Source: Crocodylus rhombifer (lineage: Eukaryota > Chordata > Crocodylia > Crocodylidae). Taken from it: a DNA stretch of 64,000 nucleotides. Both the position numbers and the translations under genes were made by a program. Below, piece after piece: positions 1 through 10,665 of this stretch. Below the pieces are notes generated by a model that saw only the letters and a program-made list of their open reading frames with translations, was not told where the DNA came from and made no database searches. The stretch's first letter is position 1. The number at the start of each line of letters is the position of its first letter. The stretch covers positions 62,001 to 126,000 of the forward strand of contig JAVSML010024346.1 in assembly GCA_038503035.1 (NCBI GenBank), given 5' to 3'.

Positions 1-1670
1 AGCCCTGGCAGGGAGTGCCGCACTGGGAAGGCAGCTGCAGCCCGGCCGTGGCACGTACGGCTCCCTGGGGGTTGCAGTGTCAATTGAGAGGCAGGGCAAA
101 TCCCCCTGCACTGAGCTGGCACTGCTCTGCCTGGATTGCCTTCAGTGCCCCAGATGGCTAGTTTGGATGCCTGTGTTGCACTGTAACTGGCATGTGCTTT
201 CAGCCTCTACCGTGCCCTGCGCATTGGGGTCCTCAGTGCCTCAGCCGTGTGGTTGTTTCATAGTGCATATAACTAGGACCCATCTCTAACCATTTGCACG
301 GGAACCCTCTGGAGGGAGCGTGTGAAGGGGCTTGCACATGCAGGCGCTCCTGCTGGCTCTGCCTGCTGCCACTCAGCTACCAGTGCCCCCTTGGCAGGGA
401 TCGCAGCAGCTGGCAGGAGGTGAGGGAGTGGCAGCCCTACAGCTGGCAACAGGGTGGCAGCAGGAGCCATGTCTGCACCACCATTCAGGCCAGGTCTGCA
501 CCACCACTGGGGTAGTGGAGACATGGCCTGAACCCCTGGGGACACAGTAGGTGCTGTCCAAACATTGACCTGTCCCCCCTAGGTAGGGGGATAGGTCCCC
601 AGATAGGAGACCGGTGGCACTGAGATCTGCCTTGATCAGCGGCCTAATGTTAGTGTAAGGCTGCTATTAATTGTGCCGCCTCCCTGCCCCCTCCAGGGCT
701 AGATCCATGCCTGGCGTAGCTGCACTGAAGTCCTTGCTGGTAAAACCAAGGATGAACTGGACTCGGGACACAGGAGTGGATGATGCCTAGGGGAGGCATG
801 GGTTAGCACTCAAGGTATCCCAGAGCAGAGGGAGCTGGTAGCGATCCAAAAACTCTATAAACTCTTAATAAAGAGGGATTTTTCCAACCTCTCTGACTGT
901 CCTGAAACTTTGGCACCTCTGGCTTGGGTGCATTTTATTGCCCTTGGGGAAAAACTGAGTCTCCTGTCCAAAAGATTAACCACTCTGGGATTGGTTTCGT
1001 CTCCCTCCCCCATATTTATTGCAGATTCCCTGCCCTTTCACCCCCTCAAATGGGTGCTAGTTGATTTATGACCCTCTACACCCTGTGTCCTGAGCAAAGC
1101 AGAGCTGAGCTGCCCCCAGACTGGCTAGTTGTTGACCTGTTTGCCAGCGGGGGCTCCTCGTAAATCAGGAAGGAGGCTCCAGGAGAAACTCCGAGAGCCA
1201 GTGCTGACTCTTGCATGCCTTATGGATGGGTGTAAGCCATCGGCAGGCCTGGAGTGACATGGGATTGTGCAGGGCCTCCAGGCCTGGTACTAGGTCCCCG
1301 GAGGGACCTGATACGAGCTGGCATGGATAAGGGCTGCACAGAGTCCAGCGTCGGCAGCACGTCTATTGCTGCTTCGTCCCAGGGGATGGAAAAGAAAATG
1401 AGGATGAAGAAGCATGCAGCTATAGCTCACCCTCCTTTCTTTTGTCAGCTAGAGAGTGTCAGCCCACACCTGAGCATGGGGACATGAGCTTTGTCAGGAC
1501 GGGGGCTCCTTGGTGCTCCAGTGCAGTGGACTGTAGGAGACTGGGGTATGCACGGTGTAAGTGTATGGGAGCTCATCTCAGCCTTGCCATGCATCAGCTG
1601 GGGTATATGCAATAGCACCATGATGACAGTTGCTGCCCAGGTGGTTTTGCTGATCCCCTTCTCCTTGGCC
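1..1670. other. unannotated stretch, no gene recognised
   Basis: I see no coding region with family resemblance, no splice-framed exon and no clear transposon. Small details only: a 13-base unit is directly duplicated at 471-483 and 494-506, and an AATAAA hexamer lies at 867-872 next to a TATAAA-like string. The short ORFs here look like chance ORFs of GC-rich DNA. Confidence 0.6.
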
Positions 1671-1774
1671 TTGAATGACTTGATATAGTTGAGGCTGGAG
1701 ACCTGTCCCTTGCAGGCGGCCCTGCAAGAGTCTACTGAAGCCTCCCAATGTGAGGATCTCAGCTGCACGATTTA
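1671..1774 (+). repeat. unnamed interspersed repeat 'A', copy 1
   Basis: About 105 bases align by eye with 21918-22030. Shared blocks include TGAATGACTT/TAAATGACTT, TAGTT-AG, CAAGAGTCTAC, ACTCCCAA-like and GAGGATCTCAG, in the same order and orientation. I do not recognise the family. It could be the 3' untranslated part of an old LINE or a SINE. The boundaries are where visible similarity stops. Confidence 0.55.
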
Positions 1775-3333
1775 TGGTGATGGGAGATGGCTCCCATATG
1801 GAAAGGGCAGGGCTTCTTTAGTGGGGATGATTCACTGCTGCCCTGACACCCCGCTCTCTTCTCCCCGTGCATTGTCATGATCTATCGACGTACCAGCAAC
1901 CCAAGCCTCCCCCTGCGCTGCCCCCCCCGTGCTTTGGGGGCCGGGAACAAGCTGCCCTGGTGCCTGGCACCAAAGCGCTCCCTGCCAAGGGACGGTCCTT
2001 CTCCCAGCATCGCTCCGCGACAGCTGAGCCTTGTCTCCAGCAATCCTCCTCCCTCGTGGTCTCAGTCCAGGCCGTCTGTGGCTGCTTTACCGAGAGCCTG
2101 TTCTTGGCTCCGTGTCCAGGCTCTTGTGGGGGTTTCCCCCCTCCTGGCACCTTCTCCCTTTATGTTCTTCATGCCCAAAGACAGCAGCTCTTAGGGTTTG
2201 TTGTGGGCAAGTAAAATCGCCTTCATTTTTGGGCTTTTTTTGCCTGCCAATATATTGAGCAGCAGGGGAGACTAGATGGTGGATATGACTTCAAGTTGGC
2301 CAGGCCATGGCTCCCAGAGCTGGAGGAATCGGAGCTGCTCTCTGGTCTTCTCCAGTGCCCTGCGGGGCACGTTATCTCTTGCCGGGCACACGGCTGGGCA
2401 TTATGGGCAGGCTGTGGAGGACTAGGGGGTTCAGCCTGCACCTCCCTCTGCGAAAGCAGGGGTCACTAGCCTGAATATAAACAGCACTTGGGTTTTCACC
2501 TGTACCCCAACCGGCATGTTTGGGGGAAGGGCTTGTGTGGGGGCAAGGTGGAAGCTAGGGTCACACCCAAGGAGAAGCCCAAGTCAAACAGGGCTGAGCT
2601 GGGAAATGCCAAGCTCCCTTACTGGGAAAGCCCTGGTCTCCGTCCAGGTCCTTGTGTCCCAGATGGACAGAAGGGAACATAAGTCTTGGGACCGTTGCAG
2701 GGAAGGGGCCAATTTGGTCCTCACAAGTGGAAGAGCTGGGGGACCAAGTGCGATCAAAGAGGGCTGAAATCAGATCCCAGCATCTAAAGCTGGACATCCA
2801 GAAAGGAGAATTGGAAAACCGTGGCCTGTGGGGCTGGGAAGTGACTCTGGACCACTGATCATCTAGCTCAGATCAGCTTGTGTTTTTCTTTGGCGGCCAG
2901 TGCAACAAACCCTTGCAGAGCCTATAGCCTGACTACTGATTAAATCCCACACACACTAGGGTAGTAGGGCTTGACACCGGTCCTTTGCTCTGTACCCCAG
3001 TCCCTACCAGTTCAGGTCCTCTGCTATAGGATCCTGGTCCTTCCCCTGGACCACGGCGGGTTTGTAAACGCAGGCTGAGCTGAGACCCAGACCCAGCGTA
3101 GAAGTGGAGAAGCTGCAGAGGGGTCTCCCCGCAAGACAGCACGGCAAGAGGCCACGTCAGGCCTGAGCGATGCTGGGGCCACTATTGCTCATGGAAAAGG
3201 AGGTGCTTGAAGGTTTCCTCACCCATGCGTCCAGGTCTGTGCGGCTTGCAGCAGCCTGTGCCCTGGCTCTCCTGCTTTCTGGGTGCCCTCTAGGTTCAAA
3301 TGGTCTGGGCTTGCAGCTCTGGCTGGAAAGCAG
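1775..3333. other. unannotated stretch, no gene recognised
   Basis: Nothing is supported here. The overlapping ORFs between 1867 and 2258 occupy all frames of a C-rich stretch and have no recognisable domain. Confidence 0.55.
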
Positions 3334-3610
3334 TCAAGCAATCGCATCAGCAGCTGTCCTGGTATTCAAAACTGTTCTGTCCACAGTCAGGTTGGTCAGG
3401 TGTGACTTGCCCTTGGTGACCCCATGCCGACTGTTCACAATCACCCTCTTCTCCAAGCGCTTAGAAATTGATTCCTTGAGGACCTGCTCCATGATTTTTT
3501 CAGGGATTGAGGTGGGGCTGATTGGTCTGTAGTTCCCTGGATCCTCCTCCTCCCCTTTCTTCAAGATGGGCACTGTGTTTGCCCTTTTCCAGTCATCCGG
3601 GACCTCTCAA
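3334..3610 (-). mobile_element. CR1 LINE fragment (reverse transcriptase, minus strand)
   Basis: Read on the minus strand, this encodes part of a CR1-clade ORF2 reverse transcriptase. It includes a PILKKGEEEDPGNYRPIS-type block, the conserved NYRPISLTS region of non-LTR enzymes, followed by KGKSHLTNL before the finger/palm region. The catalytic motif A is not reached, so the fragment is truncated on both sides and cannot encode an enzyme. The conserved motif and its order make the family call secure. Subfamily assignment would need a repeat library. Confidence 0.85.
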
Positions 3611-5439
3611 TCTTGCTTCACTCTTAAAAACTGAGCAATACAGCCCCAGGTCCCTGGCATATTAGAAAGCCTCTAGGTTTTTTTAACTGGAGGAAAACAT
3701 GTGTCATGTTTAATGTGATGTTGCACCACAACATCGGCACCCCCTTTTCAAATCCTGGTGCCATATCCCGCTCTGATGCACCGGTCAGCCCACTGAATCT
3801 GACCTGCTGAGATTGAAGTGGAGGGGTGCGCTGGGTTTGACCATACACCAAGCCTTTGCTCACCCTGGGGCACTCGGACCCTTTGGACTGATCTCGACTG
3901 GGCTCTGCAAAGGTCCAACCCTTGGGTTGTATTCAGAACTGCTGGAGGGTCAAGTCGGGAGGGAGGCATCTTGCCCTGCAAGGTTGGAGAATGAGAAGCA
4001 AATTGCTCAGGAGCCAGGGAGCCCATTGGGGGCACGGGAGACATAATATTCAATGCCCTGCTTTGCCTGTGTGACTGTGACCAAGTCACCAAAGACCAGA
4101 TCCTCTCTGATAACACACCAGGCTCTTTGCTCTAAGGCCACATCACAGCAGACAGCGAGCAGGGTGGAACAGGCTCCCACTTTGGGTGTGAGGATACATG
4201 TATGTGGAAGTGTGCGAGGCGCTCACTTGCTCACGGGACAGAGGGCATGCATGGATCTCACACAGATGAGCGTGCACATGTAGACACAGAGCAGGTCTGA
4301 GGGACCCCCGCCTCCCCCCCATCCCTGCACCGAAGAGGAGCACTTTGGTTGGGATGCCTGCTGTGTCTTTGCTCTAGCGGGGGCAGCGCACCGCTCCTGG
4401 TCAGGGCAGGGGGAACTGTGTTTGGCATGGGGTTGGCCCTGCACTGCACCAGGGGCCAAGATGAATCTGGTAGAGGGGGCCCCGAATGGCATGGGCTGCT
4501 CAAGCCAAGGGCAACCTCAGGAGAGGTGCTTGGATGCAAAAGCAGGAGCCTCTCTGGCTTCGAGCCAGGGAGAAGTGTCCTGTGCAACCAGGAAAGACAA
4601 GTCCCGTGGGCCTAAGATGGCTTTTTAGGGGCCATCCCATCTCAGGGGCGCAACTAAGAGCAACCTCCAGGCTGCTCCCCACGAGGGCACGCGCTGCATA
4701 GTCCAGCCTACGTGCATGTTGGGAGGCCAAGGACAAGACCTGTTGGCCAGCACAATAAAATCAGAGCTCCTACTCAGTTTGATTTACCGCTCCATAAAAG
4801 CTGAAGCTCCGAGGCAGGACTGTACTTACATGCAGCAGCTTTAACCTTGGTACCGGATTTAGCTTCCTCTGGCTGATAACGCCGTTCCCTGCCTCTCCTC
4901 CCCTCTCCCTCGCTCTCCTGGCAGAGAAACTCTTAGCCTTTTATGTTCCTGAGAGGGATAATGAGACACCCCATGCCCCTGGCCTGGCTGAGGCAGCAAA
5001 GCAGCTCAGCGCCTCCGTCAAGCAGCTCAGCACCTCCGTCCAGGAGGTCACAGCCAGGCTCTGTTTCTGCACGTGCCTCCTTCTGCTCACGGCTGATAAG
5101 CCTGCTTGCCTCCACGCAGCCCACTCCTGCATGCTGAAAGGTGCCCCCAGCCTATAAAATTAAAGCGATTTTTTTTAACAGCTTCATTTTTTCCTCTCCT
5201 GTTCCCTCCCCTGATCTTAGAGCACCATGACCCTTTGACTGTCCCGTCTCTTCCCCTCTAACTCTCCTTGAAAGTTTTCTAAGGGTTCAGCTACCCCCTT
5301 CTTAGGTCCCTTACTCACAATTTGGCCCAGAGTCCTGCCATTCCCTCTTTTCCCCCTGCAGCCTGAGTACAACTGCTTTGCCCTGATTCAGGTGTCTCCA
5401 GGTGGCTTAAAAGGCAAAAACTGATGGGGTTCTTGATGA
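3611..5439. other. unannotated stretch, no gene recognised
   Basis: No gene is supported. A 21-base unit is tandemly duplicated at 5001-5021 and 5022-5042 with two differences. The stretch 4740-4900 and the T-rich run near 5160-5200 are more AT-rich than their surroundings and could be non-coding functional DNA, but I see no diagnostic motif. Confidence 0.5.
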
Positions 5440-6062
5440 TGGAGGGTGTGCATTGACTTCACCAAGGGCAAGTCATGCCTGACCAATGTGATTGCTTTCT
5501 ATGACACAATTACTCGCTCTGGGGATGTGGGGCAAGCAATGGATGTGATATACCTTGACTTCAGCAAGGCTTTTGATACCCTCTCCCACAACGTGTTTGC
5601 GAGCAGGCTAAGGAAGTACAGGATGGATGACAGGACTGTAAGGTGGATAGAAAACTGGCTCGATTGTTGGGTTCAAAGGGGTAGTAATCAATGGTTTCAT
5701 GTCTACTTGGCAGTCGATATCAAGTGGAGTGCCCCAGGGGTTGGTCCTTTGGCCAGTTTTGTTCAATATCTTCATCGGTGACCTGGAAGATGGCATAGAG
5801 TGCACCCTCAGCAAGTTTGCGGATGGCACCAAGCTGGGGAGAGTGCATACACTGGAGGGTAGGGCTAGGATTCAGAGAGACCTCAACAAATTGGAAGATT
5901 GGACCAAAAAAAATCGTATGAAGTTGAATTAAAGACAAGTGCAAACTCCTTCATGTAGGACAGAACAATTGCTTGCACCAATGCAGGCTGGGGGTTGACG
6001 GGCTGGGCAGCAGCTTGGAAGAAAAGGGCCTGGGGGGGTTATAGTGAACAATAAGTTGACTT
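5440..6062 (+). mobile_element. CR1 LINE fragment (reverse transcriptase, frameshifted)
   Basis: The plus strand encodes the palm of a CR1 ORF2 reverse transcriptase. It shows KGKSCLTNVIAFYD, then motif A as IYLDFSKAFDTLSHN with the catalytic Asp retained, then [20 protein letters not shown]. Motif C appears as FADGTKLG, where the second catalytic Asp of the usual ADD is Gly. The frame changes near 5700, so the coding line is broken. Nucleotide similarity to CR1 continues after the stop at about 5932, to near 6062. It is truncated at both ends relative to a full CR1 and is a fossil. Confidence 0.88.
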
Positions 6063-6079
6063 AGGTGCGTCATCTGCTT

Positions 6080-6215
6080 GTACCACTGACCATCTGGGTG
6101 ACCACGAGCGTGTCGCTTCACCTCCTCGTTTCTCTGTCTCGCCTCCCTCTCTTTGCTCCGTTAGACTGTGGGCTCCTTGGTTCTTTGTCCCGTTTGTGAC
6201 TGGGAACAGGACTTC
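6080..6215 (+). mobile_element. probable MIR/CORE-SINE remnant
   Basis: The order GTGACCACGAGCGTGTC, CTTCACCTC, TTCTCTGTCTC, then TTAGACTGTGGGCTCCTTGG resembles the core and 3' half of MIR-type SINEs. The similarity is diverged, so this is a tentative call. Confidence 0.45.
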
Positions 6216-6219
6216 AGCC

Positions 6220-6650
6220 TCTGCTGGGGTCTCTCGTGCTCCTGTTCATCGGCCCTGATGCCAGTGGGTGGTTGAACGTTGGCTCGGGCTAGCTGCAGGA
6301 GCCTGGCACGGGCACATGGATGCTCCTGCCAGACTTAGATGTCTCTTGTGTGCCTGGCAGGAGGGTCTTGCCCCTGCACGCTGGTTTGCACCAACCACCA
6401 GGTCTGGGGCTTGGGGGGAACCTTTCCCCCCAGTCCAGATTGGCAGGGGTGGCTGGTCTTGCCTTCCTCTGCAGTGCAGGATGCACTAGGGCTGGAAGAC
6501 CTCAGAGCCTCTGAGCGTAGGTTAGCCTAACTGATTCCCTGCTAATGCAGCAGCCAAGGCATTAGCAGGACGCTTGTCAATCCTGCTCTTTACCTGTGGC
6601 ATGTTGTGGTTAGATGGGTGGGCAGTGGTTGTGGTGCCTTGTGGCCAGGG
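6220..6650 (+). mobile_element. CR1-tailed repeat family 'C', plus-strand copy 1
   Basis: It shares an ordered set of blocks with 18110-18480 and, in reverse, with 24515-24990, 36965-37480 and 59440-59890. The blocks are GGAGGGTCTTGCCCCT, a gap, CCCAGTC..AGATTGG, TTGCCTTCCTCTG, and later CTTTACCTGTGGCA. There is no coding content. It is probably a CR1-type 3' untranslated region or a non-autonomous element mobilised by CR1. Edges are approximate. Confidence 0.55.
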
Positions 6651-8470
6651 GGAGCGGAGTGGATTTTCTACCAGTGGAGGATTTCGGATCAACAGCTGCC
6701 TGTGGCCCGAGGTCACTCTAGGCCAGCTGAGGCACACTGAGTCGTCTGCTCAGGCCAAGGGAGGGCTTCTCTCCTGAGCTGCCGACAGATGGGGAAGGTT
6801 GGGTGAAGATGGCTGTAAACGCCACGTGCACCCTCCCAGTCCTGGGTGGCTGTAGAAACTCGAACAGGTCCCCAGAGCCTGATCTACAGACCACTGGGTG
6901 TCTTGCCATCAACTGGGGGTAGCTTTTATTGGGCCAGCCCAGGCAGTGGGGAATGGGGGAAGCTGATGTGGAAGGCTGGATCCACCTCCAGGTGTGGATG
7001 CTCGTTGATGCCTGAGATACAGGCTTGGGCCTCATATGAAAGCACAGGGCAGGGGAACATGGGTCTGGGAGGCAGCGGTGGATGGTGCAGGGGAAGGAGG
7101 ATGAAGCAATGAGCATGGCGTTGCAGATACCAGGCCTGAAGGATTCCTAGGCAAGCCCCAGTGCATGTCACCAGAGGCCTGTGGCAGCATCAAGTGGCAG
7201 AGAGCGAGCCCAGGGCAGAGGCTGTTTTGTTCCCCGCACCAGCCATGGTCATGAAGAGATGATTTCACGAAGGCCTGTCCCATGCCTGGACAAGCTGAGT
7301 TTATAGAGGAGCAAATTAGAGCTGCATTTCCCCACTTCATGAGTGGCCAGGGGACATGAAGGGCAGCAGTGGCAGTCAGAGGATCCTTCCTTATTAGGAT
7401 TTCCCGGCAGCATTGAGGATTTCCAAGTCGCCGAGGCCAGGCCTTCTCCTCCCAAGCCGGAGGCTGAGGTCAGAGCCTAAAAATGCACAAAAGCCTGTGA
7501 AACCAGAGCAGCCAGGGAGGCGTGCAGGAAGGAATAACTCTGAGAGTTTGCAGGTGTAATGGAGGGCCCTGGCTGGCACAAACCTTGCACCCATCATTTC
7601 CCCAGACTCTAGTGCAAAAACCACCGGTATGTATGGTACTTTACCCAGGAGAAAGGCAGATCAGCCTCCTCAGCTGGTGCTTGGTTACTCGAAGAGCTCA
7701 GCGCCCAGCAGGCTGGGGTCGTCTGGAAGCATCCAGGGAGACCTGGACTGCCAGCCCAGGGACTACAGGGAGGAGGATGAAACCAGCCCCACGGGGAGGA
7801 AGGTGAAACCTGTCCTCCAGCAGAAGGGGTGGCTCACTGAAGTGACAGGCCAGGCAGGGTTGTCTCATGGTCGGGGCTGAGGGATGGTGACATCCAGTCA
7901 TAATTGTCGTAGTTGTCATAACTAAAGGGGATCCTGATTCTCCTCTCAGTGCCCTGAGAAGTGGGCAGCTCCCGGGATGAAAGCATAAAAAACACAGGGA
8001 CCAGCACAGTCCTTTCCACCCAGGGCAGTGCCCTCCTCACTGAGCCACAAAGTCCAGCTCCATCTTGCATCCTCTCTTGCCCAGGGGCCCAGCTTGGACA
8101 GGGGGAGTGGAGGGTGGTGCCCTCAGCCCTGCCTAGCCCATGGCTGGTGGGGTGGATGCTTTTCTAGGAAGCAGAAGATGTGGGTTTAAGCCTCCTCTGA
8201 CTGTGCGGGACGTAGAGCTCTGCTTTCCCCTTCCCGAGTGCCCTAAGCACAAGGCTTTTGGGCAGAGGTGGCTGCTGCACTGCTGCTGCCACTTCAGGTG
8301 CAGACAGAGGCACCTTAGCAATATAGGTGTGTTAATGGTTGCACAGAGAATCAAGCAGCGGGGAGGAGGGGGTAAGCTCACACTCAGAGACTGGTATGGA
8401 CACACAATACTTTTACTGTAGAGTAAATCATCTTTGCTCAGAAGTGGTAGTAGAACGGACCCATGACAGA
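6651..8470. other. unannotated stretch, no gene recognised
   Basis: No coding signature, RNA gene or clear repeat was recognised. The many short ORFs on both strands have no domain resemblance. Confidence 0.5.
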
Positions 8471-8471
8471 C

Positions 8472-8600
8472 TGGTACCAGTGTAAGCTGCTGCAGGGAGC
8501 AGCTACACTTCCTGAAGCAAGGAGTAAATATACACCAGGAGAAGTTATACCAGGGTAGTAGCCATGTGGCCTGTCAGTTTTATCCCAGGGAAACCAGGTG
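8472..8600. repeat. possible MITE fragment with small hairpin
   Basis: A palindrome at 8479-8509 has arms AGTGTAAGCTGCT and AGCAGCTACACT around a 6-base loop. It sits among ACCAGTGTAA- and TATACCAGG-like strings that resemble the 'accagtataa' motifs at 47860-48085. A DNA-transposon origin is a guess. Confidence 0.3.
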
Positions 8601-10019
8601 CTCAATCTGATCTGTTGCCACTTAGTGTCCAGGGGCGCTTGTACACACCACGGCATTTAATCCTCATTAACTTAACAAGCATTACAAATTTTAAACTTGT
8701 TTATTTTGGCACGTCAGGTGTGTGTTTGCACGCACCAGGCTTTCAAAGCTTGGTGTGCAATTCCCCATAAATTCCAGCAGGGGGAGCCAAATGCCAACCT
8801 ACCCCTGGTGCCAGGGGCTGAATAGCACTTACCAGCTTAGCTGGTTGTGTGTCCTCCCCTTGCTGCAGAGTGAAATCCAGGGTGAATTGCTCTGTAGTAA
8901 CCCTGTTGTGTGTTTGTGCCCTCGGGGACCTAAAAGCCTCCTCAGCGCCATGTAGACATCTCCGAATGGAGGACGATGTGTATGGCTGTGTTCAGTGTCA
9001 GCTTTGATGACAAAGAGATGATACTAATGATCAGAGTCTGAGTGGCAGCCCTAGAGCCTGGGGGCCCGTTTATCTGTAGCCCGTTGCGGAGGGCCTCGGC
9101 TGCAGGGAGGAAGAGGTAGTTAAGCCTCCTGTCTTCCAGAACAGAGTGGTGGGACCCAAACTGGATGCCTTGGGTGGGCATTGAAGAGCTTTCAATGTAC
9201 CGTGCTCTTGGTTGCAGATTGCATTTGGGACCTGACGATGTCTGTCTCCATCTGAGTGCATTCCTGCCATCTTTTTGTCTTCATGCACTGTACATCGCTT
9301 GTCCTATTTCATCTCCTTTTGGAGGGACCCACAGAACATAGCCCTGGAGGCTGGTGGGTGGCATTGGGGCATGAGCTCTGTCCTTGTCTCCCGCTTCATC
9401 TTCCACTCCAGCCTCAATGCCCCCTCCATTTCCATCTCCAAGCTGTTCCTGCTACATCCAAACACAGCCGGCCTCCACGTAACCAGACTAGTAGAAATTT
9501 CCCCATGCTTTTAGCAGGATCAGACCCCCAGCCTCAGCCCTCTGTCTTCTAGTGAAGCCAGGTCTCACGCAGCTGCATGGATATAGGTTAGTGTATTCCT
9601 AACTTCATCCGTTTCCAAGCCCAACAGCAGTGCCTGGTGGGCTCATACCTCACCTTTCTGAGGCTGATTCGGTCAGCAGTGGAGGAGTTAAACCATGCTG
9701 CTATTTCCAGCATCCGGATCAGCAGGGACAAGGTTATGAGAAACAAGTAGCACTTCTGGCAGTAGGTATCAGGCAGATGATGATTTTTATGTCACAGAGG
9801 TTGGCAGCTGGATTGAGACCCACCCCACCCATTGCATGCGGGATGCTGGATGGTCACAAGTGATGCCAGATCATTAGGGATCAAGTGGGCACTAGATCCA
9901 GGAAGGGCTGGAGCAGGTGGATCCGTGGGCTGCTAATGGATCCTATTGTGGCCCTGTCCTTGGATTATAATGCTTCTTTGCCGATTGTAATTGTTACTGG
10001 ATGAAGAATGGTAACTGTG
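8601..10019. other. unannotated stretch, no gene recognised
   Basis: Nothing is supported. Around 8660-8720 the base composition is briefly AT-rich. The rest is ordinary GC-rich non-coding sequence. Confidence 0.5.
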
Positions 10020-10520
10020 GAAAAACAACTTGGGTTATAGTAAAAAATATATATATAATCTGCCTGTCAAGGCAGGAACAGCTCCTCTCTGTGGACAGAT
10101 GTAGGATTTTGAGAAGGGTGCTGCAGATGGTGTGGCACAGATAACACAAAGCATATTTTTCTACAGATATTTGAAACTCTGCTAATATGCTAGGGAGCTA
10201 GTACGCTATTATTCAGTTTAAGGTCAAAGCAAAAACAAATGTAACTTTATTGGAATGTGCACTAATGTGCAGCATTATATTTTAAGTTTTAAAAACACAA
10301 AAAAATAGAGAAAAATAGTCAAGTTAGTTAAAAGATATTGCTTCATTAGTCTTGGAGTCACTATAATTAAATGTACATCTCTTATTCAGATTCATAAAAT
10401 AAAATCTAGCCTTCTTGAGCATCTTGACAGTGCATCCAATACTTCACTGTCAGTCATTTTTATGCCTGGGTTAATATGACAACACCTGAATTAAGGTTTT
10501 TAGGTAGATCTAAGAACAGT
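10020..10520. other. AT-rich island, origin unknown
   Basis: About 500 bases are markedly richer in A and T than their neighbours. They contain a (TA)n-like run at 10046-10058, many homopolymer A runs, several AATAAA/ATTAAA-like strings and a near-palindrome around 10255-10275. No ORF, TIR or LINE motif was recognised. It could be an old AT-rich transposon, the 3' end of a non-coding transcript or a matrix-attachment-like region. Confidence 0.45.
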
Positions 10521-10594
10521 CTGCAGGATGTAAAATAGCAGAGAGACATGGCCAGCAGAAGAAAGGATGTTTTGAATAGTCAGGCAAGGTACTT

Positions 10595-10665
10595 TGAGTA
10601 GATATGATATCTTTTATTAGACCAGCTGAGTAGTTGGAAAAAAAGTTTTTGGCTAACTTTCAGGC
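10595..10665 (+). repeat. foldback repeat 'E', single arm
   Basis: The block GATATCTTTTATTAGACCA, then a GAGTAGTTGGAAAAA-like string, matches one arm of the inverted repeats at 14742-14913 and 33144-33418. Only one arm is visible here. Confidence 0.6.
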
